DNA of 64,000 nucleotides, from the NCBI GenBank assembly GCA_907164885.2, contig OU015503.1, positions 70,488,988-70,552,987 of the forward strand, read 5' to 3'. Below the pieces are notes generated by a model, which was not told where the DNA came from, searched no databases, and worked only from the letters and a program-made list of their open reading frames with translations. The position numbers and the translations under genes were made by a program. Of the stretch, positions 24,810-38,352 are shown piece after piece. Source of the stretch: Dolomedes plantarius. Its lineage: Eukaryota > Arthropoda > Arachnida > Araneae > Dolomedidae. The first letter of the stretch is position 1; each line of letters opens with the position of its first letter.

Positions 24810-25122
24810 GCTTGCGGGCCTGCACAGACTTTCAGGCTGAGGGGTGCGGCTCTGATTTTATAATAACACCACAAGGTTCGGAGTCCGATTTAGACAGCTG
24901 CCACCTGAATATTGACCGAGCACCTCAACGGGCGACATCTGGGGCTCGGACTCCCTCCCACCCTCTCTGACCTCATAGAAGGACTCTCCGGTATACGTAT
25001 TTAAAGTGCCCCTATCCGGCCTATACAGGACGGTATATAATGGCGCTGGTCGAGATTCCATCCGAACGTCGTCAGAACAGACAGCCGACGCGCTATCACT
25101 AGGCTACCTCAAGCCCACGGAC
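24810..25122 (-). mobile_element. tRNA-headed SINE, family 3
   Basis: In minus orientation the head reads ggtagcctagtgatagcgcg (A-box-like), then a worn B-box region (gacgttcggatggaatctcg). The body follows, down to gaggtgctcggtcaatattc, ctgtctaaatcggactccg, and an end near 24810. The copy at 18735-18935 shares the body. Confidence 0.7.
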
Positions 25123-26459
25123 ATTTGTAAATACGGCAAATATATAGAGGAAGTTAAAGAATTAATATCACAATAACGCAGATCATGTTCCATTGTATTG
25201 TTTATCATATTTTGAAATCGCTTCCTGTGGGTCCAAAAAAAATCTGCGTTTACAACGAGTCCATTCCTAGAAAAGCGTGAGCTCATTTGTTTAGATTTAT
25301 GAGGTTTTGTTGTGTACTTCAACATTTTGTCTATATACTCTGCCACTTGCATCCGTTTTCCTTTAATTGAAATTACATACAGTTTAATTGTAGACAATTG
25401 GGGACGGGAACGGCTAATTAATTCTTTCTAAATATATTATTCCTTTACCTGAAACCTCTATCCGCGGGAGACTTCGAAATCATGTTCTACTTATTATGTT
25501 CATTTCGTTGGACCACCTTACGATCACGTCGCACTGAATTTTTAAACATCTGAACATTATTTCCCCGTCGAATTAATTAATTACGAATTTGATTAGAGTA
25601 AATGTTAATTCACCCATTATGCAACTAGGAAATATTGCTTCTGAGACATGCATATTATTCTAAATAATATTGCATCTAGGAAACAGTTTTTTGTACTACC
25701 GCTACTGAATTCTCACACCCGAATGTTAACCTATGGAGAAAATGTGTCTACTATTGACAGATATATAAACGCTAATAATCCAATAAAAATAGTATTTTCA
25801 GATAGTCTGAACTTTTCTGGACTTGCAACAAGATTCATATTATAAACTTCGTCCAGAAAAGGAATTTAGGAGAGTTTCAAATACACTATACCATATTTTC
25901 CCACGAATAATTTAAATTTTGAAATATTATTGGCATTTATTTTAAAATTGAAAAATGCCCCAAGGTGTAAAATTTCTTTATCTATTACAGAGTACATTTT
26001 TTTAAAAATCTCTCAATCCGAGTCTGCAATCCTGGCACACATATTCTCCATAGGTTAACATTGAGGTGAGTGAATCCAATAGGGTTAGTACACAGCAGCC
26101 TTAAACGAAATGTTTGTTTTTTTCAGCAAGTTTTAAGTTAATAAAGGTTTTAAAAAATCCTCCATTTATTTTATTTATTGCAATTATTTACATAATTAAA
26201 TATCTTTCCATAAAAATTACTCAAGCTGGAAAGTCAGAAAGATAATCCGTCTTTCCCGAAGGTATACGGATGATTTTGAAAGATGACAAATCTCGCAATC
26301 GCAATCAGCTTGACTAGGACCATACAATACAAAATAAATACATGCGTTTCATACAATACAAGATAAATACATGCTATAATAAATAATTATATAAACCCAT
26401 AAAACACCAACACTATGCATATACTATAAAAACACACTACAATATATTAACCAATATAC
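25123..26459. other. Non-coding stretch with a 50-bp inverted pair
   Basis: Two arms in opposite orientation, 25693-25747 and 26035-26090, share gtacta, gaattctcac/ggattcactc-like and aatgttaacctatggagaa. Part of the right arm (gagttagtacaca-like) recurs at ~29000, so this may be a decayed element with inverted ends. No gene recognised. Confidence 0.45.
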
Positions 26460-26790
26460 ATATAAGTTATGTCACGATACGATAGCTACATACCATACGT
26501 TACGATACATTATTACATACGACACAATACAATACGATACAATACTTATATAAGATACGTTACGATACTTTAAAACATACGTCACAATACAATACGATAC
26601 GACACTTGCATACGATACGTTACGATACATTATAACATACAACACAATACGATACGATACTTATATACGTTACGTTACGATACATTATAATATACGACGC
26701 AATACAATACGATACATAACGACACGATATAATACAATGCGATACTATGTAATACGATACTATATACACTATATGATACGCACACGGTAC
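26460..26790. repeat. Minisatellite built on GATAC-type words, ~64-bp higher-order unit
   Basis: acgatacgttacgatacatt and acgacacaatacaatacgat alternate about four times with a ~64-bp period. Flanking sequence from ~26310 is poorer in the same words. Confidence 0.85.
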
Positions 26791-27052
26791 ACATACGCAT
26801 ATATTAATAAATAAATAGTTACCATACAAATACTAAGCACTTGCTGTAGTCCCACACATTACATAACATAAAAGGTGCAAAACTATAACAATGAGATACA
26901 GCACATATCTATACAACAAAGGTCTGTACACAAACATACTCAAGCTGGGAAGTCACAATTATCCATGATTGTAAACTTAACCAGTTTCTTCATAAAGGAA
27001 TATATATATTAAATTTTTTTTTGCAATTTTCAGAATACTTCGCTAATTTTTA

Positions 27053-27435
27053 CCATGTTTTATTAACTCGTTTTCTTGTTTGTGTGTGTGTTTATCCAGT
27101 ACAAATCTTGCAATCGATTTTTAACTAACTTCCCGACTAGCTAGACATTTGAAACTTTCAGAATAGCCCAGAACACGATGACAATGCATTCTTTTGATAC
27201 TTTTAGCCATCTTTAAGCTGCATTGAATTCATTTCCATTTAATTTCTTTTTGTAGACTAGTGCAGCCATCTATCGACCGGGACGGGAATGAAAAGTTAAA
27301 TGCAAGTTAACTTCCAATTAACTTCATTTTCTTTCAATTTGATGGGATAACTCATCAAAAAAATTTTGAAAAGGTATTTATTAATACATTGAATTGTCAA
27401 GTTTATATGATTCAACAGAAAATTTAAAAACATGG
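27053..27435. mobile_element. TA-flanked MITE, copy 3 (CCATGTTT ends)
   Basis: TA|CCATGTTTTATTAACTCG on the left and AAAAACATGG|TA on the right, 383 bp, non-coding. This copy defines both ends most clearly. Homologous throughout to 10495-10867 and 15280-15660. Confidence 0.75.
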
Positions 27436-28590
27436 TATATAAAAAGTTCTTTTTATCTCGAAATTATTTTATATTGTTTCCTTTTAAATAAATGTAAAAT
27501 GCCTCTGATTCTTATCAAACGGAATATTTGCAACCACCATGCGAAATTTGGGTAGTTAAAAGTTAGTCGGATGCACTTAAAATAACGGGCTGGCCCAGAA
27601 ATCACCCCTGGTTTTACTGCTTTTTGACCACCGCCTCTAAATATAGCGATATACTTCTAATTCTATGATCTGTAACAAAATTCACAATTTATCACAGAGA
27701 AAATCAGATTCTTTAAAACAACCGCCTTCAATCAGAGAACAAAAAAACAGCGGCATTCTTCCAAGCAATAGCCACGAGGCATGTGAAAACAACATAATGA
27801 AAACCCTGAAAGTGGGGGGGGGGGACCCACACTGGAAAAAAATTATTAAAAATTAAGGGAAGGGAAAATTAGCGGAGTAAAAATAAAAAAGATAAATTAA
27901 TTAAATAACAAATGGATGAAAAAAATTAAGCACGGGAAAAATAATAGATTAGGCGTAATTAAACATAGAAGATAATTAGCTTTTAATATTGGTAAATGGA
28001 ACTTAAATAATAAAATTCCCAAGAATGGAAATAGGGTAGTAAGAAACACAAATCCAAAATAACACATAAGAAAATTGAATGAAAAGGAACAAAAGAAGCG
28101 AAAATCAAGATAAAAGCAAAACAAGCTTTAAAGAACGTTAATGAAAGGTGATTAGAGTTAAAATTAAGCAGAACACATTGTTTATTTTAATATGTATCGT
28201 TGCTGTTTTGGGGCAAAAAATAACAGCATTCAGGTATAGCTTATTATGATAACGAACAAAGATATGCTTCTCAGTAATTGTTGGATTAATATTAATGGTA
28301 TCAGGGTTTAGAAAGTAAAATAGCTTCGGAAACGGGAAGAGATTTTAAAACTCTACAGATGCTAAAAGTTAGCGTTTCTTTAAGGCTCCAAGTTGCTAAC
28401 CCATTGGATTCGCTCACATAAAAGTTAACGTGTGGATAAAATTTATACAAGGATTGCCGACTTGGATTGAAAGATTTTTTTTAATCGTATTGCGTAATAG
28501 AGAAAGAAATTTTACACTTTGAAGCATTTTTCCCTTTTAAAAAAAATAAAAATAAAATTTTAGAATTGAAATTTTCTGGTACACTGTGTT
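27436..28590. other. AT-rich stretch, no gene seen
   Basis: Contains a G run at ~27817-27826 within an inverted gtggg..cccac. Frames at 27665-27856 and 27897-28124 are low-complexity and unsupported. Confidence 0.5.
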
Positions 28591-28594
28591 TTAA

Positions 28595-28836
28595 CCCTTT
28601 GAGGGGCGCCGTTAGCACAATGCAAACGCCTAAAACTAGTCTTTTTCTCACTTGCATTCAAAGTATTCCAGTTAAATGAGCAGAAAAATGGTTAGTACTG
28701 CCACCTGTTATCAGTTTAAAGAAGTACAAACATTTTGCAACATTTAATTGGAAAATTTTTCAAAATTCTTTAGATTAACAAAATCGGTAAAAAATCTGCA
28801 CTGTGCAAACGGGGGAGGCTGTTGCCCCAAAAAGGG
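28595..28836. mobile_element. piggyBac-like MITE, copy 1
   Basis: TTAA|CCCTTTGAGGGGCGCC on the left and TTGCCCCAAAAAGGG|TTAA on the right, 242 bp. The exact TTAA on both sides and the CCC..GGG ends are piggyBac features. Related copies are at 39518-39763 (reverse) and 41698-41941. Confidence 0.8.
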
Positions 28837-29094
28837 TTAAACGCTCCTAAATTCCTTTGGTGGACGAAATTTATAAAATCTTTCTTGTTGCCAGGTGCAA
28901 AAATGTTCAGGCTACCTGGAAATACCATTTTTATTTAATTATCAGCATTTATGTAGCTGTCAATTGTAGATACATAACACTGAGATGAGAGAGTCTGATA
29001 GAGTTAGTACACAAAGCTTTAACACTAGAAACACGGGAATTTTTTTTCTTACTAAAAATACTGAATGCCGTCATTTTGACTTATACTTGATTCA

Positions 29095-29205
29095 CAATTA
29101 GCCATCTGAAATATACTTGACAATATGAAATATATTTCACAATCTGAAATATATTTCACAATCTGAAATATATTTCACAATCTGAAATATACTTGACTCA
29201 CAATT
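29095..29205. repeat. ~22-bp minisatellite, four units
   Basis: The unit aatatatttcacaatctgaa repeats from the first gaaatatact to gaaatatacttgactcac. Confidence 0.85.
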
Positions 29206-31592
29206 TTCACCTTCAATAAAAAATAGCCTTTAAGGACTCAGAGTTTTGCAGTGATTTCAAAAAATAACTCTTTCATACAAACTCTACAAATCACGCTGAT
29301 TTCTAATTAATACTCAAAAAAGACAATTATTTCCCATGTCGCTAGTATCTCTTTTTCGGCATGTCAGTGAGAAATATACTTGACTCACGCATGCAAGAAA
29401 ATTACTGTGTAATTGATTACATCGTAGTCTATATGACAGCTAATTTCAATGAAAATCCGCAAGACACACTAACACTGTACGAATTCAACGGAGAACACCC
29501 ATGTTTTTCCATGTTATGACGTTGGTCACGAACTCAGCTTCATGTCTGGTTACGGAACAGCTATTTAATACATGGATGGACGGCGCGAATACATTTGAGG
29601 AATTGTTCAGTCTCAATCAATCAGGCTAAAACGACCTCCGGGTATATTCTGATATTACTAGTAAAAGTGATTCGTGTTTAAAGTTCATACGACATGTCGA
29701 CAAATTTACAGAAAAGGTTTATTTGCATATAATTTTCTCATAATCAAATGTGACGGTTAGATTTTTTCCAGTTAAGGTATCCGACTACCTTTAAAACATC
29801 GATTTTGAAAAAAATTCCGATAGTTGATTTTGTTCCTTTCTTTAATGGTTGTAAATTTATGTTTCTAAATCTGCTTTTGTTTAATCGGTACAATCATTAG
29901 AAATAAAATGAAAGCGATTCAACGATCAAAAGCAGCTATGAATTTCAATACAAGTGGAAAACTTTAATCGTGTTTCTGATGAACTTACTTTTCATCAAAA
30001 CTGTAAACGACTCTTTAGAAAACTCAAAATCTAACCATGATATGTCTATGAAATTTTTAGAGTAATTGAGTATGGTTTTATTATTAGATTATGGTTTTAT
30101 TTTTAGAGTAATTGAGTATGATTTTATTATGGTTTTATTGAATTATTGAGTATGGTTTTTCTAGAAGTGGAATGGTATAATTCCCCACGGTGTGTGGCCA
30201 ATAACGAATCTATTATAAAAGCTGCAGAGGCAGAGGTAAATAGTGGCATGCAAACCAGGAGATAATAGAAGAATAGCTGTCGGTGTGGCCAGTGATAGCG
30301 ATATAAAGTCCATAAATATTACAAGATGGATGGTCGTTATTTTATGGCCCACAGTAAAAACTTCAGATGATAAGCGTCAAAGTTGTTTCGAAAAATAAAA
30401 TTATGGTGGGGAGGTACTTCGTAGACTATGGACAGAGGCTGTTTAATACGGAACCAATTGGGGCAGGAACTACTGAAAGAAAAACAGCCCACTGCCCAAT
30501 GAAAATGAGGGGCGGGCCAGAATGGCCCCCCTGTAAACGGACAACAGCCCCTCCAAGGACGAAAGGAATAGGAGAGGAGGTCGAGATCGATCTCAGACTT
30601 GGTTCCTCAGAGTTTAGATGATAGAGAGTCTCGTCTGCCTCAGAGTCTAGGAGAAGTGCCAATATCCCGCTAAGATGTTCCTATACATGACATGATTCTA
30701 GGTCCCTGTCTTCGATGCCCCCATCATCGCTGCATATTTCAGCTATAGTAGGTGCCTCCCCATAGACTCTAAAAATCCTCTTTGACAACATAGTTTGCCT
30801 CTGCTTCTGAGTTCCAATATGTAAAAATGTTAATATGAAAGAGAATATTGTACTAGTAGCTATTACAATTTAATTGAAATTTGTGCGTTATCAAATAAAT
30901 GTATGCTTAAGGCCATTGCTATGCCTTCCTTGCTTGCTCCAGCACATGCATGCATCCATTGTTCTAAGGTAGTTTAATTGCCTACATTTTTCATAATAAT
31001 AAGAATGTAATGGCCACAGATTTGATTCTAGGTATATTATTCGTTGATTTATAGCAGCATATATATATATATATAAAATGTTTAGTTATGCGGCACAAAA
31101 ATCGACGATATTTCTACACTCCGAATAGCAACGGCTGAAACTACCAGATGTAACCATTAGCGGCCGTCCGCAGTTTGCAACAGCGTGTGAACATGGATTT
31201 ACGAACTGAAATCAGGAATGCTTGAACGCAAGCTGCATGATCAAGTGAAAATTGGGAACAGTCTCAAGAAAGAAAGCGAAGATGAAATAATACATTAAGA
31301 GAGAGGCGTGAAAGAGGGAGCATAAATTATCGCGAGGTTAGGCTTAACTGTCGCCGGCATAGCAACCAACAGCCAGTAATAGGGAATTTTCTACACTTTT
31401 TTCAGTACTTGCTGAATTTTTACTCCATATTATAAATGAAGAAATTTGCCCAACAATTTTATTATTTGATGTGATTAAATGTAGATAGCTGAATTGTGAA
31501 CAGTAATACATACAGAGAGTAATGTAATCAATACTATATTTTAAAATTTCTCCCAAAAATTTCTTATTTGATGTAATGATAAAGTGTATATA
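29206..31592. other. Mixed stretch, no recognisable gene
   Basis: 30420-30660 is unusually GC-rich (gaggggcgggccagaatggc) and open in overlapping frames on both strands, with no recognised family. 31110-31340 is also of balanced composition. The segment at ~29773-29820 resembles 61528-61580. None of these could be assigned. Confidence 0.35.
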
Positions 31593-31995
31593 CAGTCGGA
31601 CCTCTATTTAACGAAGTCGCTAAATCCCAAAAAAAAGTTCGTCATACGGAAAATTCATTAAATAGAGATTTACCTTTTAAAATACTTTAAACTACACAAG
31701 ACAGATTTTAAATTCATGAACACTAAATATTATTAATAAAAGTAATTAATCATACCTTTTTTTGTAAATTAATGTGTATTTGTTTTATATATCTTACCCA
31801 TCAAACAGAAATCTGCTAGGAAAACAAGAATAAAACAAAACATTGGAATACGCTGTATTTTCAATTAAAAAAAATTATATTAACATTAATGAATTTTAAT
31901 GACATTATCGCATTTATTATAACAAGTAATTTTAAGTTTACATTACCACATGCGTCCTTAAATTTAATTATTAGTAAAGTTTGTTAATTTTGTCT

Positions 31996-32026
<31 letters not shown>

Positions 32027-32355
32027 GAAAATGTTCTTTATCTCATAATACGTCTCGCATCTTTGCAATGCACCCAAACCCCTTCAGGCTTATTTTCTTT
32101 AAACTGTAATCCGCGTCGGAATGTGTTAAAAGAAAGTTAATGTGTTAAATGTGTTAAAAGAAAGAATTAGTTTGAAATGTTCAGGAATATTTTGAGAAAT
32201 ATGGAGAAAAAAATATTGGATCACAAGAAAAAGTTCGTTAAATAGGGAACGAACTTCGCTATTTGGAGGTTATTTTGCGGAAGAAATTCGCAAAACGTTC
32301 TTGGTTCCAAGGAAAAGTTCGCAAAATAGAGGTTCGTTAAATTGAGGTCCGGCTG
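31593..32355. mobile_element. pogo-like non-autonomous element
   Basis: TA|CAGTCGGACCTCTATTTAAC on the left and the complement of CAGCCGGACCTCAATTTAAC on the right, |TA. The element is 763 bp and non-coding. The ends extend with related aacgaa / gttcgt words, and the inner parts also carry inverted aaaaagttcg motifs. CAG-starting ends at TA sites suggest the pogo/Tc1-mariner group. It contains a ~28-bp T run (~31999-32026). Confidence 0.75.
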
Positions 32356-33041
32356 TATCTTAATTTTGAAAAATAGTACATACAGAGAGGGATGTAATTT
32401 TTAAAATCTTTGGTGTTGTGTTTCTGAGTCTTATATTTAACTCTGAAGTAATGGAATTTCAGTTTTTAATCACGATGTTTTGACTCAGCCTTTTAGAGAA
32501 TACCCCTTAACAATGTATATTTATAATGACAAGTAATAGTAACATTCCTTATATATGTTACTTTCAGTTGAGTTGTTTCGCAAAAGAAAATATAAAACTC
32601 AAAGCGACCATGCTGGTCAAGCAGCTGCTAGTTTATAAAAAAATCATAAAAAATTACCTAAATTTTACATGTAATTGCATATAAGACCTGTATTTTTTTT
32701 ATATTTCAAGATATCGATCAGCTTTTAGGTCATTACACTCAGGCGATAATTACGTACATATGACCAAAAAAAATTATGTTATATGCATAATTTTTTTAGT
32801 GCTAGAGCAGTTTTTGTAAAAATTTGCTAAATTTTGAAAAAAGTGGTTGAGTTATGGCTTATTTTATCATCATTTTCGTATTTTGGTGTTATATCCCTTC
32901 GAAAAATAATACAGAATTTCCCCAAGTACAGTTTTTGAAGAAAATTGCTCCGAAGGTAATAGGTGCCCTTTAAATATACATGTTGTGGTTTATATATAAC
33001 ACAAAAATTAATTATTAAATGCATTATTAAATATAGCACGA

Positions 33042-33255
33042 GATAGCCAGAGGTAACGTAGTGCTAGCGTGTTGGCTTGCGGTACAGACGGTGCTCGGAT
33101 CAATTCCCGAAAACCACCAGTAAATACCTTAGTGTCTAAGCCAGATATGGGCATGTTATATCCGTAGACCGAAAAGTCCTTCTTTGTGGGTCAGTGCGTG
33201 GGTAAGGTATGTCACCCCCAGGGGTACTCTGTCAAAATTGAGGTCAAATTGAGGA
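33042..33255 (+). mobile_element. tRNA-headed SINE, family 4, diverged copy
   Basis: The head ggtaacgtagtgctagcgtg and a worn B-box (gctcggatcaattcccg) are followed by the family-4 body (gatatgggcatgtta, gtccttctttgtgggtc, caaaattgaggt). Compare 43022-43294 and 52533-52800. The surrounding 32356-34080 is AT-rich with no gene seen. Confidence 0.65.
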
Positions 33256-34079
33256 TATAATATAGTACGGGGGCTTGTTTTTAACTGACCTCAAATAAAT
33301 TTTTTCTGACTGTATGTCAGTTTGGGACACTCTTGTAAAATAATATTGCACCTTCCCTCTCCAAATTCCACATGCTAGTTAAAAAACATTCTACATAATA
33401 AGAATCAGAAGTATTTTACATATTACATAACAGGAATTAAAATTAAAAAAATCTGTGAACATTTCTCAAACTAGCATTAAAAAGAGATTATATCTTCCTT
33501 TATAAAGATACGGGTTAGGTTTACAAGGATAGAAAAATTTGACTTTCAAGCTTGAATAATTTTTATGAAAAATGCCTAAATATGTAAAAAAATGCATACT
33601 GCGAAAAAGTGGAAAAAAATTCAAACACGTATAGCTCATTAAATGTATTATATTAAAACCTTGCAAGTCTATAATCATTTCGATTCAACTTTTCTTAGAC
33701 TGAAAATGAGACTGATTGCGTGAAGAGCTGCCATATAAACATTCAATGATATGCAAGGTTTGAGCCAGAGAAGTAATAAAAATAAAAATAAAATTGTATA
33801 AACAAGAAATAACGCAGGAAACAATGTGATCCATTAAAAAGACATTGTTTATTCATGAATTAAATGCCGTATTTAATATTGTAAGTATTGAATGCCATTT
33901 TTTATGTCTAATTTTAATACGTATGTATTTAATATGTATTATTTAATTTAATACATATGTATTTAATATGTATCTAATACGTATTTTATTTTCAAGAAAT
34001 TTCATACTTGCAGACTTTTTTTTCGTCATATTTGTTGCTATATTTCATGCGAAAAAAAGGACAGAAATTTCTGTAAGTA

Positions 34080-35620
34080 ATGCTTTTGAAAACAAATTTC
34101 AAACTTAATTCGATACCTGAAGTCACAAACATTTGCTTCCTGCCTGCATCACTCGCATCAAGGTAGAAATAGTTTTACAGGCAAACAATGTTTAAGTGTT
34201 TAAATGCCGTTTTTATAACATATTTAAATTTTATAGGTCCATGTAGTGTAAACTATAAAGTTATGGAATCGTCTGAGTTTGCTCTATTTTTAAAGACAAA
34301 ATTGAAAATTTGAAACATTTATGTGTTATGTGCGCTTAGTCACAAACGTTTGCTTCATGCGTGCAGCACTCGCGTGAAGGTAGAAAAAGTTTTACAGGTA
34401 ATCAATGTGTAAATGTATTTAAATGCCATATTTAAATGCCGTTTTTATAACCTATTTAAATTTTAGAGGTCCACGTAGTGTAAATCTTTGAAAAATATAA
34501 ATTTATGGAATCGTCTCAGTTTTCTCTATTTTTCAAACAAAAAATTTAAATTTCGAAGCATTTTACGTGTTATGTGTCTTTAGCCACAAACGTATGCTTC
34601 ATACGTGCATCACTCGTATCGAGGTAGAAATAGTTTGATAGGCAAACAATGTGTAAATTCCGTATTCTAAAAGCCGTTATTATAATGTAATTAAATTTTA
34701 GAGGGCCATGTAGTGCAAATCTATGTATATTATAAAGTTATGGAATCTTCTCAATCTGTCCTGTTTTTTAGACCCAAAATGGAAAAGTTGAGACATTTTT
34801 ACGGGTTTTGGACCCTTAAGTCACAATCGTTTGTTTTTTGTGTGCATAACTGACGTCAAGGTAGAAAAAGTTTTACAGGCAAACAATGTGTAAATGCCGT
34901 ATTTAAAAGCCGTTATTTTAATGTAATTAAATTTTAGAGGGCCATGTAGTGCAAATCTATGTATATTATAAATTTATGGAATCTTTTCAATCTGTCCTGT
35001 TTTTTAGACAAAAAATGGAAAATTTGAAACATTTTTACGGGTTATGTGTCTTCAAGTCACAATCATTTGCTTTTTGCGTGCATCATTGACTTCAAGGTAG
35101 AAATAGTTTTACAGGCAAACAATGTGCAAATGCCGTATTTAAAAGCCGTTATTTTAATGTAATTAAACTTTAGAGGGCCATGTAGTGCAAATCAATGCAT
35201 ATTATAAATTTATGGTATCCTCTCAGTCTGTCCTGTTTTTTAGACCCAAAATGGAAAATTTGAGACATTATTACGGGTTTTGGACCCTTAATTTACAATC
35301 GTTTGCTTTTTGCGTGCATCACTGACGTCAAGGTAGAAATAGTTTTACAGGCAAACAATGTGTAAATGCAGTATTTAAATGCCGGTTTTATAACGTATTT
35401 AAATTTTAGGGGTCCTTGTAGTGCAAATCTATATAAATTACAAATTTGTGAAATACTCTTAGTCTGATTTATTTTTAAATGCAAAATTGAAACATTTGAT
35501 TCATTTTTTGTGTGATGGGCCTTTAAGTCAGTGACGTTTGCTTCTTGCGTGTATCACTAACTTCAAGGTAGAAATACTTTTACAGGCAAGCAATGTTGGT
35601 TAAAAAAAAAAAAATGCCGC
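34080..35620. repeat. Tandem array, ~236-bp unit, about 6.5 copies
   Basis: The anchor aaggtagaaatagttttaca followed by ggcaa.caatg occurs near 34161, 34378, 34622, 34859, 35095, 35331 and 35566. Spacings are 217, 244, 237, 236, 236 and 235 bp. The inner units are the most regular and the outer ones diverge, the pattern expected from unequal exchange. Confidence 0.9.
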
Positions 35621-38352
35621 TCTTTTAGAATTATGTGAACAACGTCTTCATCCGTCAGACGATTTTGAAAATGAGATTATGTGTAGTGGTAAAATGTTCT
35701 AAGGACAGGAAGTTGGCATAATCGTTTAAATGCAGAGTAAACTTGACCTTCTGAATTTTTCCCAAGCAAGTAAAATGTGGACAAATTTGGAGACTCAAAT
35801 CACGTCTGTCAAATTCGCTTATAACTAAAAAAGAAATTCAAGTCTAGACCTAGTAAAAGATAAATGAGTGCATATTATTAAATAAATAAAAGTATTATTT
35901 TGTTAAAAAATAATGCGAAAATTATATGAATATTAATTACATATATCGCAGTTATTTAATTTTCAGATTCCAGCCTTAACTCTTTACAGGGCATTCAATT
36001 ATTGGTGTTTGTCACTACAAAATTAAAATTTTTGTTTGAAAAACGAAACCAAAATCTTTAAAAAACTACATCATTCTGGTCATTGCCTCTATCTTACAGC
36101 TAGAATTGGAAGGCTTGGAACATGTTTTTTCTCAGGCTATTAAACTATTTTTCCCCGAACGACTGATCTAAATTAGATTCAAACACAGTAGCTAAAGTAT
36201 TTTTCTTAGTAGCAGCACAAAAGAACATTATAACCAATTATTAACGAGTAAAATTAATATAATTTTAAATCACATTATTAATTATTACTTTTTATTATCA
36301 TTTTTATTATTGACTTTCATGCAAGACATACGAACTTGGTAGCTAAAATATTTTTATCTGTAGTAGCATAAATTATTATTTATTATTTATGAGTTACCCA
36401 ACAGCTTTGCTCCACAAGAGATAGGTTGGTTAGTTATTTAAGACCATATTTTATTCTTCAAGAGACGTATTTTCGTGTCGTAATGACTTTTATGGGGAAA
36501 CCTTCGCAAAAACGTGCTCGGTGTTATGAGATATTTGAAACACACGTGGAGAGGGTAATACCTATTTCAAAACCCAAAAATATATACTTGCCAGTATGGG
36601 ATTTACAAAAACACAGACACAAAATTGTCAGCTTATGTACCACCCTAAGCAACTCTCCAGGCGAGAGAAAAGGTCAATTTTTGATTACTTTCTCCTGGTA
36701 TTTCCTTTGTCTGGGCAGTGATATAGAATTCTGGACGATCTGACTTTTCTTACCTTCGGAAATTCACCATTTCTGATCATGAATTTAACATTTTGGTCAG
36801 GGGAAAAATTTTGCGGTTTTCTGCCTTAAGATATTGCTCTTTTTTTCTACAGACGGGTTTTGGATGACGGGATAGTTGGAACTTCTATTCATAAGCTTTT
36901 CATGGTGGGGGAAAGATGCCTTATTTTAAGTATTTTAGGAATTACTATACCTATTTTGCCAATTATTACATGCCTATTTTGACTATCATTCCTTTTATGT
37001 GCATTTTGAGAATTATTCCTATTTTGCCTATCTTGATAATTAATATACACCTATTTTGACAATTTTTCCTCTTATGCCTATTTTGACTCATTCGTATTTT
37101 GAGAATTAACACATGCCTATTTTGACTATTATTACAAGTATGCCTATTTTGACAGTTAACATATGCCTAATATGACTCTTATTTTAATTTTGAGAACTAA
37201 CACACATATATTTTGACTATTGTGTATTTTATGCATATTTTGACATTTAATACAATATACAAATTAAGCAGATATTTTTATTAACACTTGAGGAAAACGC
37301 GAACATAAAATATAACCTTTCCTAAAAGCAATTTTATTTAAAATGATATGCATTTCATAGAATCAATATTTCCTAGAAACACACTTGTGGAAATAACGTA
37401 AGGAATTATTCGGAATATCTCTAGTACGTAATATTCAAATATATTGATGTGTGAAATACGAGTACTAACGTTATATGGACTCTTTATATAAAAACCAAAA
37501 AAGACAAAGCCATATTTTTAATGTTTACTTTATACGAACTATAATTGGATAGGCTTAACAAAATATGACGTTTGTTAAATGAAAAAAAAATTTGTTCAGT
37601 TCAATCCTCTAGCCGAGTGTGATTTTTCTATGTTTCTCTACAAGGTCGGGGATGAAATTTATATCTTGAACAGGGTTATCGAAAGGAGACCTAATTCGAA
37701 ATAATAATCAAAATAAGGAGGAAAAAGAGATTTTGTTATATATTAACTTACAACTTGAGGAAAACGAGAACAGAAAGTAAAACATTTCCTAGAAATAATA
37801 CCATTTAGAACGATAAATATTTCCTAGAAGCGATATTTCCTAGAAAGTTGGGAAAATAACGTATGGAAATAAACGAAATATTTCTCATACGGAATATTTA
37901 TGCACGGAAAATAACGTTTTATGGAATATTTCTCATATCATTATACTGAAAATATATCACTGTAAATGTATCTGCTTTGAATTTCACAATATGCTTAGTC
38001 TTAGTACAAAATGTTTTATAGTCCTCATATGACTGATAATCAGAGAATTGTAAAAAGTAAGAGATTGAAAAAAATGAAATATATAAAGTGTTATTGTAAT
38101 ATATATGCATATATATACAAATTCACACACAAACATGCATAACGCAAAAAGAGCTTTTCTTTACAGAGAATCAATAGATTGCATGTTTAGCAGGCACTTG
38201 CAATTTAAATACAAACCTTGACAAAATCGCCGTATTGCAACTACAGGGCCATTGAAAAAGTTTGGACACATTTAGAAAGCTCGTAATTTCAAAATAAATT
38301 GAGCAAACGTAAGAATATTATTTTCAAACAACTTGGCAAGTGTCCAAGATTC
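35621..38352. other. AT-rich stretch with minor repeats, no assured gene
   Basis: A 105-codon plus-strand frame at 36426-36743 (starting MVSYLRPYFILQETYFRVVM) is the longest frame here not explained by repeats. It has no recognisable domain and no supporting signals. A pair of diverged direct repeats of about 160 bp starts near 37287 and 37751 (acttgaggaaaacg, atatttcctagaa). Confidence 0.35.
36935..37250. repeat. Irregular minisatellite with tgcctattttgac motif
   Basis: The motif tgcctattttgac followed by wattatt recurs about ten times at 25-45-bp spacing, with increasing divergence at both edges. Confidence 0.8.

Noticed and set aside
34080..35620. CRISPR-like array
   Set aside because: The whole ~236-bp unit is repeated. 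There are no short constant repeats with unique spacers, and the sequence is eukaryotic in character.
36426..36743. 105-codon ORF as a protein-coding gene
   Set aside because: No domain, no splice or promoter signal, and its length is not exceptional for this amount of sequence. It is mentioned only within the surrounding stretch.
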